The translations under genes and the position numbers were made by a program. From NCBI GenBank assembly GCA_030584105.1, contig CP129491.1, positions 124,001 to 188,000 of the forward strand: DNA of 64,000 nt, in the 5' to 3' direction. This stretch comes from UTCHB3 sp002050155 (GTDB taxonomy: Bacteria > Bacteroidota > Ignavibacteria > Ignavibacteriales > Ignavibacteriaceae). Shown one piece after another: positions 24,528 through 34,341 of the stretch. The notes beneath the pieces are model-generated. The model was not told the origin of the DNA and made no database searches. It saw only the letters and a list, made by a program, of their open reading frames with translations. How positions within the stretch are numbered: the stretch's first letter is position 1; each line of letters opens with the position of its first letter.

Positions 24528-26380
24528 AGAGAAATTTATTTTTTCTGATCATTTTTTCGGGAAGTGTGGCATTCAGCCAGAACTTCGATATTAATCGATA
24601 CATGCCGTTAAATATTAAAAAAGCGGTTGAAAACTCAACCCGCTCATACGACGGAAAACCCGGCGCTAAATATGTTCAAAACGAACTTTCTTACAAGATC
24701 ACTGCAGAGCTTCACCCCACTGAAGGAAAGGTAACCGGCTCGGAAGAGATAATTTTTAAGAACAATTTTGACGCCACGCTCGAAGATTTAGTCTTCAGGC
24801 TGTATCAGGATTCCTTCAAAAAAGGTGTAATGCGCGACTTCCAGATCGACCCTGCCGACCTTCACGACGGGACGATTATAACCAACCTCAAAATAAACGG
24901 TGTACCAATCAATCCCGAAGGGGACAAAGTAATGCGATACGGCACAACTATGAGCGTGAAGCTTGATGAACCAATACCCTCAGGAGGAAGTGTTGCCGTT
25001 TCCGTCAGCTGGGAAGTGCAACTGCCGAAAATCAACCGTGTCCGCATGGGAAAATACAATGATTCAACATTTTTCGTTGCTTACTGGTATCCTCAAATCT
25101 CTGTTTACGACGATCTGCAGGGGTGGGATATGTCGAGCTACACAATGAATCACGAGTTTTACAACAATTTTGCCGATTTTGATGTTACAATAACGGTACC
25201 CGAAGGATACTTGGTTTGGGCAACGGGTGAACTTCAAAACCCGGGTGAAGTTTACTCTGATGAACTTCTGAAACTTTACAATAAGGCAAAAGGCTCCGAA
25301 GAGGTGGTGCACATAATATCGAAGGAGAAAAAGAACGAACTCAAAACCCAAAAAGGGAAGAACAGATTCCATTACACTGCAAAGTATGTACCCGATTTTG
25401 CCTTCACTTCGGCAGTTGATTATTTATGGGATGCTTCGGTTATGACCGTTGACGCAAAAACGGGCAGAAAAACTTTTATTTCCGCCGTTTATAACGAAAA
25501 CTCCAAAGATTTTTACGATGTGGCTGAAATTGCGCGCAAAGCGATAAAATATCTTTCGGAAGATTTGCCCGGTGTGCCTTATCCTTATCCCGCAATGACC
25601 GTGTTCAACGGGCAGGGTGGTATGGAGTTCCCAATGATGGTGAACGACGGCTCAACAGAAAGCTACACCTCTGCCGTGGGGCTTACTTCTCACGAAATTG
25701 CACACACTTGGTTCCCGTTCTTCATGGGCACAAACGAGGTTAAATATGCGCACATGGATGAAGGCTGGGCGGTTATGTTGCCCTTCAAGTTCCAGAAAGA
25801 AGCCGGAAATTACAACCCTGTAGCGAGAACAATTGCAGTTTATGAAGCCCTTGCCGGCAGAGAATATGAAGTGCCGCCGATGGTTCCCTCAAACCAGTTA
25901 AGAGGGCAAACTTACCGGATGACTGCCTATAACCGTCCGGCAACCGCTTATTATTTGCTGCAGGGTTACCTCGGTGAAGAAAAATTCCGGGAGGCGATGA
26001 GGTATTACATCTCTGAATGGAACGGCAAACACCCGATGCCTTTCGATTTCTTTAACTCTATGAGTACCTTTGCAGGTGAGGACTTAAGCTGGTTCTTCAA
26101 ACCTTGGTTTTTCGACTGGGCGTATCCCGATCTGAGTTTTGAAGTAAGCGGCGGTGGCGAATACACTGTTACCAATAACGGAAGAATGCCCGTGCCGGTA
26201 AAGATTTATGAAGTAAAGGGTGATGAGAGAAAATTAGTTCACAGCCAACCCGTTTCTGTTTGGAAGGACGGCGCAACTTCCCTTAAAGTTAAACTTCCCA
26301 AACCGGCAGAGGGTGCTCACTTTGAACTGGGCGATAAAGAAACACCCGACGCAAACAGATCGGATAATGTAATAAAGTGA
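24524..26380 (+). CDS. Secreted M1-family zinc aminopeptidase
   Basis: 618 residues with a signal peptide (about 1-19, ending AFSQ). A beta-sandwich N-terminal domain is followed by the gluzincin catalytic domain: the exopeptidase-type GGMEFPMMVND, then HEIAHTW (near 389) with the third zinc ligand in DEGWAV, the HExxH-18-E layout. It trims N-terminal residues from peptides, probably in the periplasm or outside the cell. C-terminal sorting-domain motifs are absent. Confidence 0.9.
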   Translation: MKRNLFFLIIFSGSVAFSQNFDINRYMPLNIKKAVENSTRSYDGKPGAKYVQNELSYKITAELHPTEGKVTGSEEIIFKNNFDATLEDLVFRLYQDSFKKGVMRDFQIDPADLHDGTIITNLKINGVPINPEGDKVMRYGTTMSVKLDEPIPSGGSVAVSVSWEVQLPKINRVRMGKYNDSTFFVAYWYPQISVYDDLQGWDMSSYTMNHEFYNNFADFDVTITVPEGYLVWATGELQNPGEVYSDELLKLYNKAKGSEEVVHIISKEKKNELKTQKGKNRFHYTAKYVPDFAFTSAVDYLWDASVMTVDAKTGRKTFISAVYNENSKDFYDVAEIARKAIKYLSEDLPGVPYPYPAMTVFNGQGGMEFPMMVNDGSTESYTSAVGLTSHEIAHTWFPFFMGTNEVKYAHMDEGWAVMLPFKFQKEAGNYNPVARTIAVYEALAGREYEVPPMVPSNQLRGQTYRMTAYNRPATAYYLLQGYLGEEKFREAMRYYISEWNGKHPMPFDFFNSMSTFAGEDLSWFFKPWFFDWAYPDLSFEVSGGGEYTVTNNGRMPVPVKIYEVKGDERKLVHSQPVSVWKDGATSLKVKLPKPAEGAHFELGDKETPDANRSDNVIK

Positions 26381-26446
26381 GGTTCTCTCTTACTGCTCTT
26401 TTTAATTTCCGGGCAACGGACTTTAACTTGGTGAAGTAATTAAATA

Positions 26447-27673
26447 ATGTTCAAACGCACGACCGGGAAAAGGTCATATTTTGCAGCCTTTAAGCATCCT
26501 AACTACAGGTTGTGGGTAGTCGGTCAGTTAATTTCGCTTTTTGGAACCTGGATGCAGGCAACGGCTGAAGGGTTCCTTGTTTTTGAGCTTACGCATTCAC
26601 CCGCATGGCTTGGATATGTCGGGTTTGCTGCCGGCATTCCGGTGTGGTTATTCTCGTCGTATGCAGGAAGTATAGCGGACAGATACCCTAAAAGAACCAT
26701 ACTGATGATCACTCAGGGTGTGATGATGGCTTTGGCATTCAGCACAGCAACGCTCACCTTTTTGGGTTGGATAACACCACATCTTCTCCTGTTTTTCTCT
26801 TTCATGCTCGGGATGGCAAACACATTCGATGCACCGGTACGGCAGGCTTTTGTTGTTGAAATGGTGGGAAGAGAAGACCTTATGAACGCAATTGCGATTA
26901 ATTCCGGTATGACGAACGGTGCTACTGCAGTGGGGCCCGCTATGGCAGGCGTTACTTATGCTCTTTTCGGACCGGCATGGTGCTTCACGATGAACGGTAT
27001 TTCTTTCATCGGTACCCTAACCGCACTGTATATGATGAAACTGCCACCGCATGAAAAAATTGAACGAAAATCGTCAATTATCGAGGATATTAAAGACGGT
27101 TTCCGCTATATAAAAGGCAAACCGGTTATGCTGGCGATAATTCTGGTTGTTGCGTTTAACAGTGCCTTAGGCTTGGCATTTGCCACACTTTTCCCCGCAT
27201 GGGCGGTAAAAGTTTTGAATGGGGACGCCGCAACGAACGGGTTTCTGCAGTCATCCCGCGGAATTGGCTCGCTACTTGGTGCTTTGGTTATGGCAATGCT
27301 CAGCCGGACGAAAAGGATGGGAATGTTCCTCTCGATTTCAATGATGGCTTTTCCCGTTTTCTTGTTGTTATTTTCGCTAACCGACACATTATTTGCTTCA
27401 CTAAGTCTTTTGTTAATTGCGGGTTTTTTCCTTCTGTTTGTAATAAGTTTATCCAATGGGTTGCTTCAGTTGCTTGTCGCTGATGAATATCGTGGCAGGG
27501 TGATGAGCGTTCATACGATGACCTTTTTTGGGATGACGCCCGTTGGTGCTTTCATTTACGGGCAGCTTGCCGATCACTTAAGCGCGCCTGCGGCAATCCA
27601 GATTTGCGGAGGTATTTTGCTGCTTTTTAGCATATCAATGTTCATTTTCTTCCCCAGACTTCACCACGAATAA
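26447..27673 (+). CDS. MFS transporter, EntS-like (MFS_3) group
   Basis: 408 residues with about eleven to twelve membrane segments. The family loop between helices 2 and 3 reads GSIADRYPKRTILM and the mid-protein EMVGREDLMNAIAINSG stretch is typical of the enterobactin-exporter-like MFS_3 family. Members export siderophores, drugs or other small molecules; the substrate cannot be read from sequence. No partner gene is adjacent. Confidence 0.88.
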   Translation: MFKRTTGKRSYFAAFKHPNYRLWVVGQLISLFGTWMQATAEGFLVFELTHSPAWLGYVGFAAGIPVWLFSSYAGSIADRYPKRTILMITQGVMMALAFSTATLTFLGWITPHLLLFFSFMLGMANTFDAPVRQAFVVEMVGREDLMNAIAINSGMTNGATAVGPAMAGVTYALFGPAWCFTMNGISFIGTLTALYMMKLPPHEKIERKSSIIEDIKDGFRYIKGKPVMLAIILVVAFNSALGLAFATLFPAWAVKVLNGDAATNGFLQSSRGIGSLLGALVMAMLSRTKRMGMFLSISMMAFPVFLLLFSLTDTLFASLSLLLIAGFFLLFVISLSNGLLQLLVADEYRGRVMSVHTMTFFGMTPVGAFIYGQLADHLSAPAAIQICGGILLLFSISMFIFFPRLHHE

Positions 27674-27947
27674 CACTATTTGTGCCGGTGAGAGAGAAAA
27701 GCGCAGAACAAATCTTCTTTATTCGTTTTTTTTCGATTGAATTGCTCTGTGCACTCAGGCAATGGCATCAACCCGCAATGATAAACCGCATTTCTAAAAA
27801 AAAATGGAAAGAAGTATTTCACGGCATTTCCAAAAAAAGAACTGCCGTTAAGTGCGCATAATTACACCTGAGCAAAGTGGTATATTTAGTAAATTACAGG
27901 TTAATATTTTTAATCTTTTCAGTGAATTATTACAAAGTGTTTAACAG
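27674..27947. other. Gap upstream of thyA
   Basis: 274 bp, A+T-rich, with GCATTTCTAAAAAAAAATGG echoed by GGCATTTCCAAAAAAAGAAC about 40 bp later. No gene or riboswitch recognised; presumably carries the thyA promoter. Confidence 0.45.
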
Positions 27948-28787
27948 ATGAAAGAATACCTCGATTTAGTAAGGTTAGTGATGAACGAGGGGGTCAGAAA
28001 ACCTTCACGCACAGGGATAGACACCATTTCATATTTCTCCGCTAACTATCGGGTAGATCTTGGGAAGGGGTTCCCTCTGCTGACTACAAAAAAAATGCAG
28101 TGGAAATCTCTGTTGCACGAAGTGTTGTGGTACCTTTCGGGGGAAAACCATATCAGAAACCTGAGGGAACACACTAAAATCTGGGACGCATGGGCTGACG
28201 AAAACGGCAATCTCGAAACAGCATACGGCTATTACTGGCGACAATTCCCTTCGGCAGAAATGGATGAAAACGGAAACTGGCAGGTGCGGCAGGTGGATCA
28301 AATTCGTTATATTATCGACGAAATTAAAAGAAACCCCTACAGCCGTCGGTTGATTGTTACGGCGTGGGAGCCGGGCAACGCAACAAAAAGCAAGCTGCCG
28401 CCGTGCCATTACACTTTTGCTTTCAATGTGCAGGGTGATCGGCTAAATTGTCATCTTACCCAACGCTCGGGGGATATTGCGCTCGGAATACCCTTTAACT
28501 TAGCCGCTTATTCAATTCTGACGATGATTATTGCAAATGAAACGGGGCTGCAACTGGGAATTTTTAGCCATACCATCATTGATGCTCACATTTATGTTGC
28601 CGATAAAGGCTCACCACAGGAGAAATTTGACCATTTAGAGGGGCTGAAACTACAGATTGAAAGAGAACCACTTCAGCTGCCCGCTTTGAAAATTGCAAAA
28701 AAACCGATTGATGAACTTAAATTTGAAGATTTTGAGTTAACAGGTTATAACCATTTGCCCGTTATTAAATTCGAGGTTGCTGTATGA
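27948..28787 (+). CDS. thyA: Thymidylate synthase ThyA
   Basis: 279 residues, slightly longer than the usual 264. It methylates dUMP using methylene-tetrahydrofolate. Seen: RTGIDTISYFSANYRVDL, FPLLTTKKMQWKSLLHEVLW, the catalytic Cys in KLPPCHYTFAFNV, QRSGDIALGIPFNLAAYS and HIYVADKGS. It is followed 211 bp later by dihydrofolate reductase, which regenerates the spent cofactor. Confidence 0.97.
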   Translation: MKEYLDLVRLVMNEGVRKPSRTGIDTISYFSANYRVDLGKGFPLLTTKKMQWKSLLHEVLWYLSGENHIRNLREHTKIWDAWADENGNLETAYGYYWRQFPSAEMDENGNWQVRQVDQIRYIIDEIKRNPYSRRLIVTAWEPGNATKSKLPPCHYTFAFNVQGDRLNCHLTQRSGDIALGIPFNLAAYSILTMIIANETGLQLGIFSHTIIDAHIYVADKGSPQEKFDHLEGLKLQIEREPLQLPALKIAKKPIDELKFEDFELTGYNHLPVIKFEVAV

Positions 28788-28998
28788 AAAATTTTGAAAA
28801 TAAAGTTTAAATCATCCCGGAGGCAGTTCAGCAAACTTTGAGAATGAAATTTGAGAGCATTGCGGGTGAAGTTTGAATAGAAAACAAGTAACTTAGCGCT
28901 TTATCAACTGAACTTCGGGCAACAATTCGAAAAGAATATGATGAAGCAAAATAAAATAAAACAAGATAAAACAAAATGAGAGGATTGATGGTTACAGT

Positions 28999-29484
28999 AT
29001 GAGAAGAATTATTATTGTAGCAATTGCTAAAAATTTTGTTATCGGCAGAGCGAACGGTGATATGCCGTGGGATGTGAAGGAAGATTTTGAGCACTTCAAA
29101 AAAACCACTATGGGATATCCTATTCTGATGGGAAGGAAAACTTACAACTATTTTCAAAAACCCCTCAAAGGGCGGGAGCATATAATAATCACCCGTGACC
29201 CAAATTTTGACCCTCACTTCCCCGAAGTTAAAGTCTTTAACAATATTGAAGAAGGGTTGAAATACGCGGAAACTATTCCCAAAGACAGGATGTTTATTCT
29301 CGGCGGCGGTGAAATTTTCAAGCAGGTGCTCGAAAAAGACCTCGCCGATGAAATGATTATATCGCACTTAGATTTCGAAGCTGAAGGAGAGGTGCATTTT
29401 CCAAAGTTTGATGAATCAAAGTGGGAAATTACCGACCGCGACAGAAGAGCTCAGTTTGAAATTGTTTATTACAAAAAAAAGTGA
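28999..29484 (+). CDS. folA: Dihydrofolate reductase FolA
   Basis: 161 residues. NFVIGRANGDMPWDVKEDFE has the substrate-binding acid (Asp in KEDFEHFK), and LMGRKTYNYFQKPLKGR and FILGGGEIFKQVLEKDLADE complete the NADPH-binding pattern. It reduces dihydrofolate to tetrahydrofolate. The mutL gene starts 18 bp after it, so folA and mutL probably share a transcript. Confidence 0.95.
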   Translation: MRRIIIVAIAKNFVIGRANGDMPWDVKEDFEHFKKTTMGYPILMGRKTYNYFQKPLKGREHIIITRDPNFDPHFPEVKVFNNIEEGLKYAETIPKDRMFILGGGEIFKQVLEKDLADEMIISHLDFEAEGEVHFPKFDESKWEITDRDRRAQFEIVYYKKK

Positions 29485-29502
29485 TCGGATTTCGGCCGTT
29501 CA

Positions 29503-31470
29503 ATGAAAATTAAAGTTTTACCTGAAAATATTGCCGGAAAAATCGCCGCCGGTGAAGTGATTCAGCGCCCGGCTTCTGCGGTGAAAGAACTGATGGAAAA
29601 CTCGATCGATGCCGGTGCTACCGAAATTGAACTGATTGTGATCAATTCCGGCAGAACTTTAATCAGGGTGATTGATAACGGCGAAGGAATGTCGGAAGAA
29701 GACGCCCTAATTTCGGTGCTCAAACACGCTACAAGCAAAATTAAGGATGAATCTGACTTAGACGCTATCACCACACTCGGCTTCAGGGGTGAAGCTCTTA
29801 GCTCGATGATTGCGGTCAGTAAATTTGAAATGAAAACAGGAACTGACCCCGCAAAGCTCTCCGCAATTCTTAAGATTGACGACAGCAGAACCATCGTGAA
29901 AGAAGTAGGTGGCTATTTTAAAGGGACGGATATTAGTGTTAAAAATCTTTTCTATAACACTCCCGCAAGAAGAAATTTCCTTAAAACTGATTCAACCGAA
30001 CTCAAGCACATTATAGATGTTTTTCAAAAATTGGCTCTCAGCAGAAATAACATCTCATTCAGAATGTTTTCCGACGAGGCGCTCATCCACGATTTCCCCG
30101 CAGCTTCTTTGGAAGATAGGTTAATTCAGGTTTTTGGTGAAAAAATTGAAAATAATACCATTTTTGTGGAAGAACGGACTGATTACCTCAGTTTATCAGG
30201 ATTCTTAGGCAAACCCGCTTTAGTCAAAAAAGTACGGGGTGACCAGCACCTTTTCCTTAACGGCAGGTTTGTTACTTCAAAGCAGGTGAATTTTGCCGTT
30301 TTTAACGCCTACGAAAATTTTTTGGAAAAAGGGGACTACCCTTTCTTTGTTCTCTTTTTGGAGATCGACCCCGCTAAGGTGGATGTTAATGTGCATCCGT
30401 CAAAATTGGAAGTCCGCTTTGACGAAGATAAAGATATTTTCAACTTCACTACAGCAGTGGTGAAAAAAGGGTTGGCAAGCTTCGATTTGGTGCCTTCACT
30501 GGGGTTCACTGCAAACATGCATGATGATTCGCAGAAGTTAGGGTTCAACGATTACTCACGCTCCGGAAGAGGAGACTTCTCTGACAGACCCGCTATCGGA
30601 GCGACGGCTAAACCGGGTCTGGGCGTTATTCCGGGCGGAGCAGCTGAACGGGGCAGTTTTCAAAATTTCAGGGAGGGTGGAACAGAGCGGAAAAAAGTCA
30701 GTCTTAACGAAAACGATATTGACCTCATTTTTGGTGCATTATCGGGTAAAATTGAAAGAGCACCTGAAGGCGCTGATATTCCAAATCCGTTTGATGATTC
30801 AACTGAACCACAGGCAACACCTCTTAACCGGGGTAAAGATGCGCAATACACGCCAAAAATTTTTGAAACCTACAATGCAGATATGACGGAAACTGATTCA
30901 ACCCCATTCATTATACAACTGCATAACAAATATATTTTGTGCCAGATAAAGACCGGGCTGATGATAATTGACCAACATGTTGCGCACGAGAGAATTCTTT
31001 ATGAGTTGGCGAAGAAACAACTTACCAAAGGGATGCCGTTGTATCAACAGTTGCTGTTTCCAAAAATTATTAAATCTGACCCCGCCCGCGTTCTGTTAGC
31101 GGGTGAATTACGCGAGTATCTGAACAGGTTAGGTTTTATTTTTAAACCTCACTCGAAATCTGAAGTGGTGCTGGAGTGTGTTCCCCAGCAAATTAAAGAC
31201 GGCGAGGAGGAAAAAGTCTTCTTAGAAATTCTGGATCAATATTTAGAATATCGGGAAGAAAAAATATTGGATGAAACTGAAAATATGGCTAAATCGTTTT
31301 CATGCAAAGCGGCTATTAAAGCAGGGGAAAGGCTCTCACAGGAAGAGATGCGCCGTTTAATAGACGAACTATTTGCGACGGAGAATCCGTATGTTTGCCC
31401 GCACGGAAGACCCGTTGTGTTAAAAATATCTCTGGATGAATTTGACCGCCGCTTCGGGCGTACTTCTTAA
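29503..31470 (+). CDS. mutL: DNA mismatch repair protein MutL, endonuclease type
   Basis: 655 residues. The GHKL ATPase domain shows ELMENSIDAGATEIEL, DNGEGM and TLGFRGEALSSM. A variable linker (about 345-460) precedes the dimerisation domain. There DQHVAHE near 489, SCKAAIKAGERLS and CPHGRP near 632 correspond to the metal-dependent endonuclease motifs (DQHAxxE with Ala replaced by Val). So this MutL is predicted to nick DNA itself, as expected for organisms without MutH. mutS is not in the window. Confidence 0.95.
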   Translation: MKIKVLPENIAGKIAAGEVIQRPASAVKELMENSIDAGATEIELIVINSGRTLIRVIDNGEGMSEEDALISVLKHATSKIKDESDLDAITTLGFRGEALSSMIAVSKFEMKTGTDPAKLSAILKIDDSRTIVKEVGGYFKGTDISVKNLFYNTPARRNFLKTDSTELKHIIDVFQKLALSRNNISFRMFSDEALIHDFPAASLEDRLIQVFGEKIENNTIFVEERTDYLSLSGFLGKPALVKKVRGDQHLFLNGRFVTSKQVNFAVFNAYENFLEKGDYPFFVLFLEIDPAKVDVNVHPSKLEVRFDEDKDIFNFTTAVVKKGLASFDLVPSLGFTANMHDDSQKLGFNDYSRSGRGDFSDRPAIGATAKPGLGVIPGGAAERGSFQNFREGGTERKKVSLNENDIDLIFGALSGKIERAPEGADIPNPFDDSTEPQATPLNRGKDAQYTPKIFETYNADMTETDSTPFIIQLHNKYILCQIKTGLMIIDQHVAHERILYELAKKQLTKGMPLYQQLLFPKIIKSDPARVLLAGELREYLNRLGFIFKPHSKSEVVLECVPQQIKDGEEEKVFLEILDQYLEYREEKILDETENMAKSFSCKAAIKAGERLSQEEMRRLIDELFATENPYVCPHGRPVVLKISLDEFDRRFGRTS

Positions 31471-31477
31471 ATTAAAA

Positions 31478-31513
31478 AAGGCTGCCGTGATTCTAAAAAT
31501 CTAAGGCAGCCTT
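31478..31513. terminator. Bidirectional intrinsic terminator between mutL and a convergent gene
   Basis: AAGGCTGCC (31478-31486) pairs with GGCAGCCTT (31505-31513). An A-run precedes it and T/A-rich sequence follows it, suiting use in both directions between convergent genes. Confidence 0.8.
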
Positions 31514-31553
31514 ATAAATTTAATATTCTAAAGTATCCCGGATTATTCTAAAG

Positions 31554-34169
31554 TTATTTCAGAAGTATTAGTTTTTTAGTATCTGTAAAGTTGTTAGTTC
31601 TCATTCTGCAGAAATAAATGCCAGAATTAAGATTTGTAGCGTCTAATTTCAGAGAATATTTTCCCGCACTTTTTTCTTCGTTTACCAGCACTTCAACCTC
31701 CCTGCCGAGTAAATCGTAGAGGGTAATGTTTACATTGCCGGCTTCGGCAATCGAAAAATCGATAGTTGTAACAGGGTTGAAAGGATTGGGGTAGTTTTGC
31801 ATTAATTCTGAGTATTGAGGAAGCACAGATTCGCTCCCGATATCTGTAGTTGGGCAACTGACAGGAATGCAAATTGTATCAGTACGACAAAGAAGATTAT
31901 AAATGGTATCATTTTGCGGAGGAAACCCGGGCATTTGTGGTGGTGAAGTATAAATTGCAGTTTGTATGCAGATAGTCTCGTTCGGGTTCACACCATAAAA
32001 AACTAAAGTATCTTTCGGCAAAGTCTGCCCCGGAGCTATAGGTGTGTTAAACATCGTTTTTGGGAAATATGCGCCCGGAGTTGTTGGGGTAATGCTGTAG
32101 CCGGAGGCTGTAACATTAGAGTTATTTTGAATCTGATACACTAATTTCAACCCGGTTACCCTGCAAATAACAGTATCGAAAATAAATGCAGAACAACTAT
32201 CACCAAGGGCGGTGCCTGAACAATTGAGGTCTATCGTATCACGGCAAATTTCGAGGCAATTCTGCATCCATTTTACAATAATTTGTTGGTTGCCACTGGA
32301 GTTATTCTCGAGTTTCAGATTCAGAACATTATTGAAAGTACCTTGCCCAATCCCGGCTGAAGATGGGATAGAAACCAAATTCACCTTGTTGTTAGGTGTA
32401 ATATTTGTGAACCCCCAACCAGGTTGCGGAGTTGATACATTAGAGAACATACCACCGGAGATCAACTCAAATTCAACATTAGTGAAGATGTTCGAGCTGT
32501 TATTAGCTAATGAAACAGCAAACGAACAATCAGTTGCAGAACCAACAGCTGAAGCGAAGAGTGAGTCGCAAAGAGTAGAGCCGGAACCGGAAGCAGTTCC
32601 GCAGAAAGTTACATTATTGTGAATTGCGAAAGAAGGAGTCATCGCTGAGCTGCCATTAGGCGCATACGGGAAAATACGGAGTGAGAAAGTATCGCCATTT
32701 GCAAGAGTTGCCCCTCCGGGAATCGTTTGGCTGAAGTTCTGCATCGAGGTGTTAAGATAAGATAAAATTCCGCCTAATTGAGTTGAAGTTTGCCATCCGT
32801 CAGTGGAAAAATAGACTTCAGAGTTCAGAATGTTAAAATCGTTCGGCAGAGGGTTATCACCGTAGTTGAAGGAGACTTGATTAATCGTTATCGTTCCACC
32901 CGGAAAAGGTGTTACCTTAAATTCAATAAACCGAGCAGGGTCAATCGATCCGGCCACCCAGCCGGAGTTACCGCACCATAGCCTTTGCCCTTGCGGAATA
33001 TATGGAGGAAAGACGGACATAAAAGGTGCAGCAGAACCGGCACCAATAATTTCGCCGGTTCCGTTCATACCGGGGGAAGCGGAAGTAACGCCACCCGACT
33101 GCAATAAATCCCAGGTAATACAGGAAGAGATGACCGGGCACTCATAACTTTTTCTGAAGATGCCGTTTCCGGTAGCTGCAAACAAATAGGAATTATTGGG
33201 GACCAAAGCGGCAATTGTAGGGTTAGAAAGCCCGTTATTATCGGCTAACCAGGTTATTCCATGGTCAGTTGAGCGGGCAATTCCTCCCATGTTGGTTAAA
33301 CCGGCATAAACATCCCCGTTGCAAAGCGCGGTTAACGAATAGACATCGCCGCCGTTCATCACATGCGACCAGGAATTTCCGGCGTCAGACGAGCGAAAAA
33401 CCCCGCCTCCGATACTTCCGGCAAAAAGATAAATACCTGAAGAAGTTATCCCCCTTACATCAAGGGAAGTAATACCGTTGTTAACAGCCACCCATGAAGC
33501 TCCAACATCAGTTGACTTGAAAACCCCTCCGAGGGTACCGCAGTAAATATCAGCTCCCATTTGGTAGATATACCAAACAGTTAAATTCCCCAAACCGGAG
33601 TTGGATGTTGCCCATGTAACCCCGTTATCGTTGGATAAATAGACCCCCCCGCCGACCGAGCCTGCAAGCAGTGTTGAACCGGAAGACCGGAGGCAATGAA
33701 AGCTGCCCGGTTGAACAAGGCTCCAGTTCCATGTTGGTCCGTTTGATGATTTATATATCCCCCCTGAGAAAGTGGCGCAGAAAATTGAATTGCCACTTGT
33801 GGTGAAAGCACGGACATCTGTTGTTGTTAGCCCGGTGTTCTCATAACTCCAGTTTGTTCCGTCATCCGTGCTTCGTGTTACACCGGTATTATCACCGGAG
33901 AAAAGATTAACGCCATCGAAATAGAGAGTATTTTTGAACCCCGGGTTTCCCATGAATTGCCACTGTGGCTTGACTGTAAATGTCAGCAAGATGATAAAAA
34001 GTGCGATAGAAAAGGCGCTCTTGTTGCTTTTTTTAGGGTCAGAAGAAGAATTTTCCTTTTGCTTTGCTCCTTTTTTATCTCTTTGAATAATTTCCACCCT
34101 CGCCTTGTTCAGGTTGTTTTTGAATAAGAAGGCAGAAAGCCGACTGAAAAACTGCTTACATTTTTCCAT
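31554..34169 (-). CDS. Secreted BNR/YCF48-like propeller protein with C-terminal sorting domain
   Basis: 871 residues. After a basic N-terminal leader a hydrophobic export segment lies at about 50-68. Residues about 70-345 form repeated Asp-box units (STDDGTNWSYENTG, SSNGPTWNW, SNDNGVTWATSN, STDVGASWVAVN, SSDAGNSWSHV, STDHGITWLADN). The middle is an adhesion-like beta region. The end (about 790-871) has YPNPFNPVTTIDFS, LYDLLGREVEVLVN and LKLDATNLNSGIYFCRM, the type A sorting domain of the type IX secretion system. Surface attachment or release is predicted; the ligand is unknown. The export segment lies unusually deep, so an internal start may be used. Confidence 0.85.
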   Translation of the reverse strand: MEKCKQFFSRLSAFLFKNNLNKARVEIIQRDKKGAKQKENSSSDPKKSNKSAFSIALFIILLTFTVKPQWQFMGNPGFKNTLYFDGVNLFSGDNTGVTRSTDDGTNWSYENTGLTTTDVRAFTTSGNSIFCATFSGGIYKSSNGPTWNWSLVQPGSFHCLRSSGSTLLAGSVGGGVYLSNDNGVTWATSNSGLGNLTVWYIYQMGADIYCGTLGGVFKSTDVGASWVAVNNGITSLDVRGITSSGIYLFAGSIGGGVFRSSDAGNSWSHVMNGGDVYSLTALCNGDVYAGLTNMGGIARSTDHGITWLADNNGLSNPTIAALVPNNSYLFAATGNGIFRKSYECPVISSCITWDLLQSGGVTSASPGMNGTGEIIGAGSAAPFMSVFPPYIPQGQRLWCGNSGWVAGSIDPARFIEFKVTPFPGGTITINQVSFNYGDNPLPNDFNILNSEVYFSTDGWQTSTQLGGILSYLNTSMQNFSQTIPGGATLANGDTFSLRIFPYAPNGSSAMTPSFAIHNNVTFCGTASGSGSTLCDSLFASAVGSATDCSFAVSLANNSSNIFTNVEFELISGGMFSNVSTPQPGWGFTNITPNNKVNLVSIPSSAGIGQGTFNNVLNLKLENNSSGNQQIIVKWMQNCLEICRDTIDLNCSGTALGDSCSAFIFDTVICRVTGLKLVYQIQNNSNVTASGYSITPTTPGAYFPKTMFNTPIAPGQTLPKDTLVFYGVNPNETICIQTAIYTSPPQMPGFPPQNDTIYNLLCRTDTICIPVSCPTTDIGSESVLPQYSELMQNYPNPFNPVTTIDFSIAEAGNVNITLYDLLGREVEVLVNEEKSAGKYSLKLDATNLNSGIYFCRMRTNNFTDTKKLILLK

Positions 34170-34292
34170 TATTTGCTCCTTTTTTAGCGTAAAAATATTA
34201 CGCTTAAACGGGGGGTAATATAGCGAATCTGCGAGCGGTGTTTGTCGGTTTGCAGGCGGTGGTTGAAAAGAAATTAACGGTAAAGTTAATTT

Positions 34293-34341
34293 GGATAAGT
34301 TTCACCGATAATAATTAATCAGGATAAGTTTCACCGATAAT
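34293..34341. repeat. 3' end of the propeller-kinase gene duplicated past its stop
   Basis: GGATAAGTTTCACCGATAAT occurs at 34322 (encoding the last residues, IIGETYP on the minus strand) and identically at 34293, just beyond the stop at 34315-34317. Spacing is 29 bp. Confidence 0.85.
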
